From the NCBI GenBank assembly GCA_964057225.1, contig OZ059895.1:12338001-12402000 (forward strand): a stretch of 64,000 bases of DNA, in the 5' to 3' direction. This document shows positions 1 to 10,814 of this stretch, piece by piece. Source of the DNA: Auanema rhodensis. Its lineage: Eukaryota > Nematoda > Chromadorea > Rhabditida > Rhabditidae. Position numbers and translations under genes: made by a program. The notes beneath the pieces were generated by a model. That model saw only the letters and a program-made list of their open reading frames with translations, was not told the DNA's origin and did not search any database. How positions within the stretch are numbered: position 1 is the stretch's first letter; each line of letters starts with the position of its first letter.

Positions 1-101
1 GGGATTTAGATGTAACGTGGAAAATTACATAACTAACATGAAATTGGAAAAAAAACAATAACGAGGATAAGTATGTAAATCATTGAATATCAGGTATTTT
101 T
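1..101 (+). repeat. 5S intergenic spacer (3' part of a unit)
   Basis: AT-rich spacer identical in type to those of the main array: it contains the GGATTTAGATGTAACG block, the A-run and the ATCATTGAATATCAGGTATTTT segment that directly precedes a 5S gene. No gene is seen in it. Confidence 0.9.
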
Positions 102-555
102 GCTTACGACCATACCACGTTGAAAGTACGCCATCCCGTCCGATCTGGCAATTCAAGCAACGTTGGGCCTGTCACGGTCAACGTGAAAATACGAACTTTA
201 TTGTGTTAACGTTTTGTTCGTATTTTTTGTATTAACTCCACCCCCTTTAACCATCTGGTGCCTCCCTATAAAAGGGAGAACCAAATGGTTAAAATTTTTA
301 TGTCTCACTAATTTTGTATTGATTTTAGGAATTTCTTGGAAATTCTTAAATCAATCCACTTGTTCAATTTACTGTTGTTGCATTTGTTGAATAAACCTTT
401 CTTCATTTAACTTGTCTTAACGCATAATACCGCACTCATACGAACCGACTCCATACTTGGACTGATACTTGGAGGTAATAGTCCAGTTGTCAAGCGACAG
501 GGCCCGGTTAGTACTTGGATCGGAGACGGCTTGAAAATCCCGGGTGCCGTAAGCT
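102..555 (+). pseudogene. 5S rRNA gene interrupted by a solo BEL-type LTR
   Basis: Bases 102-169 are 5S positions 1-68 and bases 505-555 are the remaining 51 nt, giving exactly 119 nt once the insert is removed. The 5-bp word GGGCC occurs on both sides (165-169 and 500-504) and is the target duplication. The 3' part carries a GGGAATCC to GAAAATCC change. The insertion separates the internal control elements, so the copy is expected to be dead. Confidence 0.93.
170..499 (+). mobile_element. Solo LTR, BEL/Pao-type
   Basis: A 330-bp LTR starts TGTCACGGTC and ends AAGCGACA, flanked by the 5-bp duplication GGGCC. It has a TATAAAA box (267-273) inside an inverted repeat and an AATAAA signal near GTTGAATAAACC. 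It matches the LTR at 8940-9277 almost throughout its 3' two thirds (R-U5), while the first about 80 bp (U3) are strongly diverged. No internal sequence remains, which is the normal result of LTR-LTR recombination. Assignment to BEL/Pao rests on the neighbouring BEL genes and the 5-bp duplication. Confidence 0.85.
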
Positions 556-965
556 TTTCAAATTTTTTTAACGATCGTACCACGTTGAAAGTACGCCATG
601 CAGCTGATTTTCAATTTTATCTCTTTCGTAACAAATGTTTTTAATTTTCCAGCAGTTTTACTTAGATAGCTCAACCCAAGGCATCAAAATATCTTCAATC
701 TTATTCCTATATCACAGTTATAAACCAGTAGTTTATGAACCTTCATCTTAACTTTACTGTTTCTATCTATTTCCTATTGAAACAAACATTGTTTAAACAC
801 TATACAACTGTATAACCTTTTCTAATTTATTGTTATTAGATCTCATAAGATTTGATATCATCGAGGGATTTAGATGTAACGTAGAAAATTACATAACTAA
901 CATGAAATTGGAAAAAAAACAATAACGAGGATAAGTATGTAAATCATTGAATATCAGATATTTTC
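556..965 (+). repeat. 5S spacer with a downstream copy of the 5S 5' end
   Basis: A standard spacer: T-run terminator after the gene, then a partial copy of 5S positions about 5-33 (CGATCGTACCACGTTGAAAG, ending at GCCAT), then the GCAGCTGATTTTCAATTTTA block and the rest of the repeat up to the next 5S start. No other gene seen. Confidence 0.9.
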
Positions 966-994
966 GCTTACGACCATATCACGTTGAAAGTACG
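966..994 (+). pseudogene. 5S rRNA gene, 5' fragment only
   Basis: Only the first 29 nt of 5S remain, with one change (CATACC to CATATC). The sequence then switches abruptly to unrelated DNA at 995. This is the left junction of the composite insertion that ends at 9277. Confidence 0.9.
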
Positions 995-1000
995 GCCTTT

Positions 1001-1104
1001 TGACTTTGGCACAGAAATACGTTGACACAATCAAGGCACAGCACTTTGGCACAAGTTATATACTTTGACACAGAAGAAATTTTAAATTAATACTTTGGCA
1101 CAGC
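1001..1104. repeat. Degenerate CTTTGGCACA repeats
   Basis: The words CTTTGGCACAG, GTTGACACAA, AAGGCACAGCA, CTTTGGCACAAG, CTTTGACACAG and CTTTGGCACAG follow each other irregularly in about 100 bp directly inside the left junction. Such subterminal repeats are usual near the ends of DNA transposons, so this may be the end of the Mutator-like element whose transposase relic follows. No matching inverted copy was found near 3490. Confidence 0.5.
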
Positions 1105-1435
1105 TATTATATTTTATTTTTTTTGGGACTTTTCTTTTTAATTTCCAAATTAATATATTTTATCTTATTTTCGAGTTTTTCTATATATTTTTCCGAGTTT
1201 TTCAAAATTTTTATAATTCTTCCTGAAACCAAATATTTATTCATGATTCTCTTAAACAAAGCTCTAAAACTTTTTGAATAATTCTGAAATTTTTAAAAGA
1301 CAAATGAAATTTTCAAAAATTAAGATGATTTGGTTTATTTTGAATTTTTTTGAAACAGTCAATTCAAATGACAAATCACAAGAAGAAATTGTGGAACTGA
1401 AAATTTAATGATGAATAAAAATTCATTAAAAAAAA

Positions 1436-3440
1436 TTAAAATTCAACCAACTTAGCAAGTGCTTGTATTTTTCTCGATTTGTTCTGCTTGCTGAAAATAT
1501 GACCTTTTCTTTTACTCAGTTTGCATCCTTGTTGAGGTTCCATCTGATCCGCTATAATCTGTCTCACGGTTATGCTTTCACTTGCATCCGAGAGAGAATT
1601 GATTATTTCGGATTGCATCTCGTTCTCCAAAGAATTCAAAACAGCAATACTGAAAACTATAAGCATTAGTGAAAGTCCTGTAGTTGTGATTCACCTGTGG
1701 ATACAAAGTCTTAAGTTTGTCTTTTTTTAACGCATAGCAGGGATTGACAACTTAATGTTTTTTTCTGAGAATCGAAAAAAATATGACAACAACTGAAACA
1801 AGCCTTCCGTCAATATTTATGAAAAAAACGCACAAATGTTTGTTATCTGAATCTAAAAGGAAAAAATTGTCTACTGATTTGAACACAGTCATCCTAGACA
1901 CAGCTTTAGCGAAGGCTTCACGGTTTGTTTTATGAACTAAAACATATTTCTGAATATTTTTGTCTTACCGAGAAAAACTTACGATCCATGACCCAGTCGG
2001 GAATAGAGGACAAAAAGTCCGGGAAAAAAAATCTGATAATCCAAAACTTTGCAATAGATGAGTTTTTTCAGAAAAGTTCATCCTTTGCCAGGTTGAAAAG
2101 TCTACACCGCATGATGTGGTGAACTTAGACTGCTTACCTATAACAGCATTCACTCGTTCTTTCAACTCTTCTGAATACATGTTTATCAGTCTTAACTGAA
2201 TCAAAAAAAACCTTCATGCATATGCAAAAAATCGTTTAAAAGTTTCTCCGCTGGTTTTTTGGTACAGATTAAAAGTTTTATCTCTGCGTTTTTGCTCTCA
2301 ATTATGTTTGTTGAAACATATTGTATGGGCCATCCAGCCAATAAACGAGAATACATAGAATTGTATTCAAAAAGACTATTGGAGTTCAAAATCAACCTGA
2401 AAAATATTTTTTTTATTATCATTAAGTAAGAATTACCAATTTTTAATGTTTCCTTCAGTTTCCGTTAATAACTTAAACATTTCACGATCATATTCTTCTC
2501 GTTTCAATAGGTTCAATATTCCACTACGAAGAATCTCACCTGTCTGTTTCTGAAACTGTTAACGGTTATTTTTTTTTTAGACCCAAAACACTTTCTTTTT
2601 GAGTAGATTCAAACAATTTTTTTTTAAGATGTTCATAATCAATTAAATTTTTATCCTTCATCAAAGCTGATTTCATATTTGTCAAACGATGAACGGAACA
2701 TCGCAAAAGTTTGGCATCTTTTAAAACGGCTCCCTACATGGTTTATAAATTTTTACAGCTTTAGTGAACTAATACCGTTTGATACACCTGGAACGACTGT
2801 TCACCATCGTGAATGATAGTATTCACAGTTTTGTTAGGGCAGTATTTTTAAAGCTTGCGGTTGATGAAACTGCTCAATTTTTCATGAACTGCTGTTTCCT
2901 TTGATGAGTGTATCATATAGCATAGAAGAATACTGCTATTCTTTCCCGAACTTTTATTTCTGAAAAGATGTTATAGATTATTCAACAAAAATCAACTGAA
3001 CTTGAACGTTTCCGATATACCAAGAACAATGGTAACAAGTTCAGCAGAAGAAAGCTCAAAAGTTGTATCTATCATTAAACGTTTCCAATGCATGGTATAC
3101 TTCCACTTTGATTGCATGTTTGTAAAAAATCATCTAAATGAAAAAGTAATTACGTGAGCATGAGAACTGAAAAAATCTGACTGAAATAAAGAAGTCCATC
3201 TTCTGAATTCATCATCTGAATTTTCTTAACAGCTTCCCTATGGTCTATAACATCAGATAAGTATGGAAAACATTCGTTGAAGCATTTGAAACTATTGGGA
3301 AACCCAACAATAATCGTGAGTTGAACGTCTCCAGATTCTTCTAAAAATGAAAATGAAACAGAACTAGTCAAAAACGTACCTCTAATAATTTCCGGTTCAA
3401 TCTCCTCATTTTTATTAATATTTTGTATATGTCTATCCAA
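1436..3440 (-). pseudogene. Mutator-like (MULE) transposase relic
   Basis: Several minus-strand segments in different frames look like pieces of one transposase. In coding order they include: a segment at 3440-3150 with EPEIIRGTFLTSS; one near 3080-3000 reading MIDTTFELSSAELVTIVLG (in MULEs a D-T-T motif of this kind opens the catalytic domain); one near 2800 with HDGEQSF (family DGE motif); one near 2720-2640 with AKLLRCSVHRLTNMKSAL (family LRC..H...N motif); and one at 2422-2201 with VSTNIIESKNAEIK (family STN.iES.N motif). A further piece is at 2204-1965, and a small ORF at 1666-1436 may be its C-terminus. Stops and frame changes separate the pieces. Some could be introns, but no complete reading frame was assembled. 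The family call rests on motif order alone. Confidence 0.5.
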
Positions 3441-3509
3441 TATTGAATGGAAGTTCGTAGCTGACTTCTTACCTATTTTTGTTTTAACATGAGTATCTAC
3501 TCTTCTAGA

Positions 3510-5210
3510 AATACTCGAGACCTATCTCGAGGAGCTTGTCTCCAAGAACTAAATGATTCTATGTGGATTAAAGGACCACAATGGTTAACCCAAACAAAAT
3601 CACTTTGAAGAAATTGAATATGAGCCTATTTGGAATATAACAACCTTGATCGATACCGTTGAACAACAACAAATAACACAAATACCAGTTGAAGATATAT
3701 TTAAATTACGTAGCAACAACTATACCTTACTGAAAACTATAGCTAAATTAAGTAAATTCTTGAGACATTGGATCATAAAAGTTCATCCCACAGCTACAAC
3801 AAGGTTAAATAAGGTAACGCTATTAGATAAAAACTGGCAAACTACAGCTAATGATATTGAGATTATAACCAAATTATTAATAAGTAAAGCACAACAGCAT
3901 GTAACAATAGATCTCCTCACGAAAAAACATGAAGGTTTTGTATTTTTTCTCGATGAAGAAATAATCAGAGTTCGTAGTAGATTGAACAACTCGGAATTAC
4001 CATTTGGAACTCAAAATCCCGTATATCTTCCAAGAGATTCTCCGTAGACAGAACACATAATTATGCATTTACACAGAGAATGCATGCACCAAGGGCGAGA
4101 TTTTGTTCTAACACTCTTGCGTCAAAAATACTTTTTAAGTAGACCATCAAGCATAGTCAGATCAGTTCTCAAAACATGCACAATCTGCAATAGATACAAC
4201 GCTTTGCCGTTTGGAACGTCCTTAATGCCAGCATTGCCTAAGGATAGAGTAATTCTAACAAAACCATTCATGAGTACAGGTTGTGAGTTATTAGGTCCAA
4301 TAACCATAAAGGATGGTAAAAAGATATTTATATGTCTGTTTACTTGTTTAGCTATAAGAGCTATACACCTAGATAGTTTTTGACCAATCAACAAAGGCAT
4401 TCTTAAACGCTTTTGAAAGGTTCATTGGAAGAAGAGGTATTCCAGAAATAATACGAAGTGATAATGGAGGAAACTTCTTATTAAGTGCTAAAGTAATAGA
4501 GTTTTACACAGAAAACCATGAATCAAAAAATGAAAAAACATTAACCAATTATCTTGCCGAAAAGAATATTAAATGGTACTTCAACACACCACAGGCTCCA
4601 TGGAAAGGTGGAACATGGGAAAGACTAGTAGGACTAACAAAGTTAGCACTATACAAAACAATTGGAAATAGATTAATGTCAATTGATGATATACATACAG
4701 TAATTGTAAAAATCGAAACAATTTTGAATACTCGCCCGCTTACACATCCGAACCCATCCAACCTGAACATTTTGCCTATCAGACCTTGTGATTTTTTAAA
4801 CTGTTCCATCAGGTTTACACTTTCTGCAAACGTATCGAATACCCGAATTTATGATAAAACTATCAATAGCAGGACAATACAAACTATAGAGCAAGCCATT
4901 GAAGCAATAGAGTTATCTAACGATATAACTCAATTATTCTGGAAAAAATTCTATTCCGAGTATTTACTTTATCTTAGAGATATTTACAAACACAACAGAA
5001 AACAACCTGCAACGAATGCTAAGAAACCACAAGAAGGAGAAGTTATTATAATACAAAATGATAATTCAAGTAGAGGTAAATGGAAATTAGGACGCATAAT
5101 AGAACTGATAAAAAGTGCAGATGGGGAAGTTAGATCTGCAAAACTAATAACTGGCACTGGTCTTATAACAACTCGTTCATTAAACCACATATATCCACTA
5201 CAAGTGAGAA
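3510..5210 (+). pseudogene. BEL/Pao pol remnant: end of RNase H and integrase
   Basis: The remnant starts in the RNase H to integrase linker (NTRDLSRG, cf. family NPADLISRG), followed by RLNNSELPFG and the PVYLPRDSP segment. The zinc domain (H..H..C..C) lies at 4063-4190. The DDE core has GCELLGP where BEL integrases usually have D at the third place, then SDNGGNF, then PWKGGTWERL with the catalytic Glu. A DUF5641-like C-terminal domain with GKWKLGRIIEL follows at about 5035-5205. It is broken by a frame change near 3604, an in-frame TAG at 4045-4047 and a one-base frame change near 4380. Gag, protease and reverse transcriptase are absent upstream, where MULE sequence begins instead. It joins the envelope region without a stop. 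Confidence 0.85.
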
Positions 5211-7606
5211 ACGCAGAAGCAGCACCGTTTGCGTCAGAACCTCACTTAATGAGATACAATAAAAAATATCAAGTGAATCTATTTTCAATCACCGGAACGG
5301 TAAAACAAAAAGGAAAGCGGGTTGAAAATGTTGAAAATATTGAACACCTTGAAAACACTCAAGAAAGTGAACAAAATAACGATGTAATACCTCTCGACAT
5401 CTATACACCCAACATGAATATCTTGAACGAAGCAGGAAACGAAAGTGATTCTAATGTTACGAACTTAGAGCAAGCGGAAGATCAAACAAATGAGATAACT
5501 CTGCAAACCGAAAACGAATCCACACCATCAAATCTGAATAGATGGTTCAAAACAAAAACACAAGGTAGTCAAGCAGCGGTAAGAAGTTATTTTAAGAAAA
5601 ATAAAATGAAAACGAATGTTCCAAAAGTAGCTCTTCTTGGAATAATTCCAACGGTTGAGGCTACATGCCAATCCTCTGAATTGCTAACAGCGGAAGCATT
5701 ATATTTCCCTCAATGTAATCCATTAACGACCTTGATAACATTTTTCATACCAATTATACTATTATTTACTATATTAGCAATTTGTAAAAGAGTATTGAAA
5801 GCTTATAAAAATGACCAATATTGGTATAAATTTTTAAATGATAATTGGCAAACGATACTAACCGAAGTTAGAAGTGGAAAACCTGATTCAAAAATTTTAA
5901 CAAGTTCAGACGATGTAGTCGTACAAAAGGAAAACACAGTAACCACGAAGTTTGACAATGTAACTCCAAAATGGAAAAATGATATTCCAGAAACTATTAA
6001 AATTCCAAATTACATGAGAACATCATCATTCACTTCATTACAATTATCCATAGCGCTCATGGTATTATTAATAACAGTGGAATCTTGTTCAAACTCACAT
6101 ATTAAGCATTCAATAAATATAATTTGCATTAATCGAACAAATTGTTATCAAGAATATGATAATGAAATCATTTTCAATAAAGGCATAAGAGACGCTTGCT
6201 TAGAATTCATTTATCAAAATAAATCTATCGGCAAAATAGAAATAACGAAAAAACCAACAGAAAACATTTGCCAGAAAAGTACGCTATATTATACTCGAGA
6301 AAGCACAATTCAATACAAAACTCAATATTCCTGTTATGGAACAGGATCTTGTAATCACACTTGTGAAGCTATAAATCCTATTGGACAATTACAAGAATTT
6401 GATAAAAAAGAAGGACCAACACAAGTTGGTTGTGCTAGGCGATGTGGCTCTCTTTTCTGCGGATGTTGGTCTTTAGAAGACGGTTGCTCATTCTATCAAA
6501 CCAAATTCAAACCAATCAATGAAATAGTTTATGAAATAGTAGAATGTGATTCTTGGGAAATAATTATATCATTAGAGGTAAAGTATGATCTATTTAAACA
6601 CAAAGCCAATATTAATATTCTTTTAAAACCATACGACACTGTTAATTTTCCAAACTTTAATATAAGCTCAATCTCCCATATTGTGCCACCAACCCGATAT
6701 TTGAACACCAAATATGCATTATCAACCATAAACAGTTACTACATGGAACCTCATACTATGAGTGAAGTAGCATGCAAAACCAAATATCAAACTACAAATG
6801 AATTTAACTCTTGTAAAATACTGAAGTTATGTAACTGTAAAATATCAAAAAGGGAAGAGCTAACATGTACCTGTCCATCTGATAATATTTTCAATCAGGC
6901 GAACTTATTACCCATGAACACCAAGAACACCTTAATTACCATGAAAGAAAACAAGTTAACACTTATTCCTCAAACTGATGAATCAACTGTTGTTCTTCAA
7001 CTACAAGGGAATGTGTCGTCTCGTACTTTCCTGTACGACTTTCCTTGTCGACCGGAATTTAAAAAACTTTCCGGGTGTCACAGCTGTAGAAGAACGGCTG
7101 TTGCCGAGTTTATGTGTATATCACAAAAGGATTCTTGGATCACAATGCAATGTAGTGAGAACATATACATGATTGAATGCGCTCCACACATGCCACTTAC
7201 AGCTGTGGAATATTATTCAGAGAATTCTGAAATCTATGAAGAATGCTTTGTAACATGTGCCAATGAAAAACACCGCATGATCATACAAGGAACCTTACAA
7301 TGAGATAGTAAAATTCCAGACGTTGAAAAAACAATCATGAACATTGTGACAAATGCCAACACCTGGAGAAACATTCTAAATGTAGTTAAAACAAACTGGG
7401 CATTATCAATATGCTTACTCCTGATAATTGTTTTTATACCAGTATTATCTTATATAATAGGGGTACAAACAATCATTATAATAATCATAAGCATACAAAA
7501 ACTAATCATTCAGATAATAAAAATTGTGATGATAATTACATCATTAATGAGAAAAATGCTCAGAAATCCTAGACACAGAGCTGAGTCTAGCACAAATAAA
7601 AATTAA
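5211..7606 (+). pseudogene. BEL envelope-like glycoprotein, phlebovirus Gc-like, with internal stop
   Basis: This is the C-terminal part of the ORF that ends at 7303. In order it shows: an acidic, low-complexity linker; a short signal-like stretch and Cys-containing segment (about 5620-5730); a membrane segment (TTLITFFIPIILLFTILA, 5725-5800); a tail of about 75 residues; a second signal-like segment (ALMVLLITVESC, about 6055-6090); and a Cys-rich ectodomain. The ectodomain contains CYGTGSCNHTC and CARRCGSLFCGC followed by DGCSFY, the Cys-rich fusion-loop pattern of phlebovirus Gc proteins. An in-frame TGA at 7301-7303 separates the ectodomain from the membrane anchor (7370-7500), which stays in the same frame to 7606. 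Capture of phlebovirus-type glycoproteins by nematode BEL elements (Cer7-type) is established. The copy is defective. Confidence 0.75.
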
Positions 7607-7737
7607 AACAGTAATCTTACTGTAGTAATAATAAAAAAAAATAAAAAAAACTTTATTAATTAGCTATAAGAACAATTTAAAAACACTTAAAAAAAAAAAA
7701 AAAAAAAACAAAAACACTATATATTTGAAGTTACAAG
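7607..7737. other. A-rich segment between env and the minus-strand gene
   Basis: Dominated by A-runs (for example 7690-7708). On the minus strand it contains AATAAAG (about 7650-7656) downstream of the stop of the gene at 7738, suitable as its polyadenylation signal. No coding region seen. Confidence 0.5.
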
Positions 7738-8310
<573 letters not shown>

Positions 8311-8374
8311 CTGCAACAACTACAACTATAAAAAAAATTTTTTTTTGAATCTAAAGAAAACAATAGAAAAATTC

Positions 8375-8384
8375 AAGGGGGAGG
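8375..8384 (+). promoter_or_regulatory. Possible polypurine tract
   Basis: AAGGGGGAGG is the only strong purine run in this region and resembles the plus-strand primer of an LTR retrotransposon. It is not directly next to the TGT start of the LTR at 8940; about 555 bp intervene, including a Gag-like ORF. So it may be a relic of an LTR junction that was rearranged. Confidence 0.35.
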
Positions 8385-8397
8385 TACAAAAATCTAG

Positions 8398-8406
8398 TAT
8401 AAATAG
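8398..8406 (+). promoter_or_regulatory. TATA box before the Gag-like ORF
   Basis: TATAAATAG lies about 25-30 bp upstream of a CTTCAGTTGCGGACG initiator-like stretch and 40 bp upstream of the ATG at 8446, an arrangement typical of an RNA polymerase II core promoter. Confidence 0.45.
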
Positions 8407-8445
8407 AGATAAATTTTACAAATACTTCAGTTGCGGACGATCATT

Positions 8446-8931
8446 ATGACCGAACCTACTTCGGTCAGAATGAACAATAACCTCCTATCAATCATCGATG
8501 ATTTGAAGCTTTCAAATATGGAGCAGCTTCCAAGCGAACCGCTAAAACTGAAGCATATTATTATTCTTGAAGAAAAGAGTCGTCTTCCTGCGTCCAACAT
8601 TGAAGCTGCTCTGGAGCAACTAAACGCAAAGATTGATCAACTCTATTTGCAATCGCAGCTTCTCCTCAACAATACCAACAATCTAGCCAACCTAAAGAAC
8701 CCTAACTCATGCGTATTCTGTGAATCAACTCCTGCCGACGGCCATCGCTCGTTCAACTGTCCAGTATATCCAACTGCCCACCACAGATCACTTAGATGTA
8801 ACCATCTAAGAATCTGTGTGAAATGCTTGGCCCCCGCGCACATGGACGACTGCAACATAACCTGCAGTCGCTGTCAAGGAACAGATCATCATTCTGCTCT
8901 CTGCTCAGCAAACAAAAAAAAAAGACTTTAA
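8446..8931 (+). CDS. Gag-like zinc-knuckle protein of BEL type
   Basis: A 161-codon ORF from the first ATG (MTEPTSVRMNN) after the TATA box. The N-terminal half is predicted helical or coiled coil (AALEQLNAKIDQLYLQSQLL, about residues 51-70). The C-terminal half has three Cys/His clusters: CVFCESTPADGHRSFNC, then CVKCLAPAHMDDC, then CSRCQGTDHHSALC. This triple arrangement is that of the nucleocapsid end of BEL/Pao Gag. The protein ends in a basic tail only about 30 codons after the last cluster. Protease and polymerase do not follow; the LTR begins 9 bp after the stop. So it is either a truncated gag left by recombination or a free-standing nucleocapsid-like gene with its own promoter. Confidence 0.65.
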   Translation: MTEPTSVRMNNNLLSIIDDLKLSNMEQLPSEPLKLKHIIILEEKSRLPASNIEAALEQLNAKIDQLYLQSQLLLNNTNNLANLKNPNSCVFCESTPADGHRSFNCPVYPTAHHRSLRCNHLRICVKCLAPAHMDDCNITCSRCQGTDHHSALCSANKKKRL

Positions 8932-8939
8932 GCGCGGAC

Positions 8940-9277
8940 TGTCACGGTCGACGTGAAAGAATATGTAAGTTTCATACTGATTTTCACTCATTCTTACTTT
9001 GTTTTGCAAAAACATTCTCCTCCCCTTGATCCATCTGGTGCCTCCCTATAAAAGGGAGAACCAGATGGTTAAAACTCATGTCTCACCAATTTTGTATTGA
9101 TTTTAGGATTTTCTAGGAAATTCTAAAATCAATCCACTTGTTCACTTTACTGTTGTTGCATTTGTTGAATAAACCTTTCTTCATTTAACTTGTCTTAACG
9201 CATAATACCGCACTCATACGAACCAACTCCATACTTGGACTGATACTTGGAGGTAAAAGTCCAGTTGTCAAGCGACA
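8940..9277 (+). mobile_element. BEL-type LTR (3' LTR of the composite insertion)
   Basis: 338 bp, starting TGTCACGGTC and ending AAGCGACA, like the solo LTR at 170-499. The last about 250 bp are nearly identical between the two while U3 differs greatly. The TATAAAA box lies inside an inverted repeat (9031-9068). The right flank is GGGCCCGG of 5S, that is the same target position as the solo LTR. The left flank is internal element sequence, so this is a 3' LTR whose 5' partner is missing. Confidence 0.85.
9031..9068. promoter_or_regulatory. Inverted repeat enclosing the LTR TATA box
   Basis: CCATCTGGT pairs with ACCAGATGG and CTCCCT pairs with AGGGAG, leaving ATAAA of the TATA box in the loop. 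The same structure with one mismatch in the outer arm is present at 251-289 in the other LTR, although surrounding U3 sequence has diverged. Confidence 0.7.
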
Positions 9278-9333
9278 GGGCCCGGTTAGTACTTGGATCG
9301 GAGACGGCTTGGGAATCCCGGGTGCCGTAAGCT
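9278..9333 (+). pseudogene. 5S rRNA gene, 3' fragment
   Basis: The last 56 nt of 5S, starting at GGGCCCGG directly after the LTR and ending GTAAGCT. The matching 5' part is not on the other side of the LTR; the closest candidate is the 29-nt fragment at 966-994, which would leave 5S positions 30-63 missing. Confidence 0.9.
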
Positions 9334-9743
9334 TTTCAAATTTTTTTAACGATCATACCACGTTGAAAGTACGCCATGCAGCTGATTTTCAATTTTATCT
9401 CTTCCATAACAAATGTTTTCAATTTTCCAGCAATTTTACTTAGATAGCTCAACCCAAGGCATCAAAAAATCTTCAATCTTATTTCTATATTACAGTTATA
9501 AACCAGTAGTTCATGAACCTTAATCTTAACTTTACTGTTTCTATCTATTTCCTATTGAAACAAACGTTGTTTAAACACTATACAACTGTGAAACCTTTTT
9601 CAATTTATTGTATTTGGAGCTCATAAGATTTGATATCATCGAGGGATTTAGATGTAACGTGGAAAATTACATAACTAACATGAAATTGGAGAAAAAACAA
9701 TAACGAAGATAAGTATGTAAATCATTGAATATCAGGTATTTTC
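9334..9743 (+). repeat. 5S spacer
   Basis: Spacer of the standard type with the T-run terminator, the partial copy of the 5S 5' end, and the rest of the unit. Several single-base differences from the main array. No gene seen. Confidence 0.9.
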
Positions 9744-9862
9744 GCTTACGACCATACCACGTTGAAAGTACGCCATCCCGTCCGATCTGGCAAGTCAAGC
9801 AACGTTGGGCCCGGTTAGTACTTGGATCGGAGACGGCTTGGGAATCCCGGGTGCCGTAAGCT
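9744..9862 (+). rRNA. 5S rRNA
   Basis: 119 nt, uninterrupted and matching the array consensus (GATCTGGCAAGTCAAG, GGATCGGAGACGG). A T7 run within 20 bp after the end serves as RNA polymerase III terminator. The downstream copy of the 5S 5' end reads GATCATGCC...GAAGAAACGCC, more diverged than in the main array. Confidence 0.95.
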
Positions 9863-10272
9863 TTTCAAATTTTTTTAACGATCATGCCACGTTGAAGAAA
9901 CGCCATGCAGCTGATTTTCAATTTTATCTCTTCCGTAACAAATATTTTCAATTTTCCAGCAGTTTTACTTAGATAGCTCAACCGAAGGCAGCAAATTATC
10001 TCTAATCTTATTCCTATATTACAGTTATAAACCAGTAGTTTATGAACCTTCATCTTAACTTTACTGTTTCTATCTATTTCCTATTGAAACAAACATTGTT
10101 TAAACACTATACAACTGTATAACCTTTTCTAATTTATTGTATTTAGATCTCATAAGATTTGATATCATCGAGGGATTTAGATGTAACGTAGAAAATTACA
10201 TAACTAACATGAAATTGGAAAAAAAACAATAACGAGGATAAGTATGTAAATCATTGAATATCAGATATTTTT
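9863..10272 (+). repeat. 5S spacer
   Basis: Standard spacer of about 410 bp. No gene seen. Confidence 0.88.
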
Positions 10273-10391
10273 GCTTACAACTATACCACGTTGAAAGTAC
10301 GCCATCCTGTCCGATCTGGCAATTCAAGCAACGTTGGGCGCGGTTAGTACTTGGATCGGAGACGGCTTGGGAATCCCGGGTGCCGTAAGCT
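10273..10391 (+). rRNA. 5S rRNA, variant copy
   Basis: 119 nt with several differences from consensus: TTACAACTATACC near the 5' end, ATCCTGTCC, GGCAATTCAAG and GGGCGCGG. All other segments are intact. The number of changes suggests a divergent, possibly non-functional copy at the array edge. Confidence 0.85.
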
Positions 10392-10801
10392 TTTCAAATT
10401 TTTTTAACGATCATGCCACGTTGAAAAAACGCCATGCAGCTGATTTTCAATTTTATCTCTTCCGTAACAAATGTTTTCAATTTTCCAGCAGTTTTACTTA
10501 GATAGCTCAACCCAAGGCATCAAAATATCTTTAATCTTATTTCTATATTACATTTATAAACCAGTAGTTTATGAACCTTCATCTTAACTTTACTGTTTCT
10601 ATCTCTTTCCTATTGAAACAAACATTGTTTAAACACTATACAACTGTGAAACCATTTTTAATTTATTGTATTTGAAGCTCATAAGATTTGATATCATCGA
10701 GGGATTTAGATGTAACGTAGAAAATTACATAACTAACATGAAATTGAAAAAAAAACAATAACGAGGATAAGTATGTAAATCATTGAATATCAGATATTTT
10801 C
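10392..10801 (+). repeat. 5S spacer
   Basis: Standard spacer with the downstream 5S-like fragment (GATCATGCCACGTTGAAAA). It runs into a 5S start that is cut by the Polinton. Confidence 0.88.
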
Positions 10802-10814
10802 GCTTACGACCATA
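10802..10814 (+). pseudogene. 5S rRNA gene cut by the Polinton, 5' stub
   Basis: GCTTACGACCATA is 5S positions 1-13; the Polinton terminal repeat begins at 10815. The right flank of the Polinton (30966) restarts 13 bp upstream of a complete 5S, so no 3' partner remains. Confidence 0.9.
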
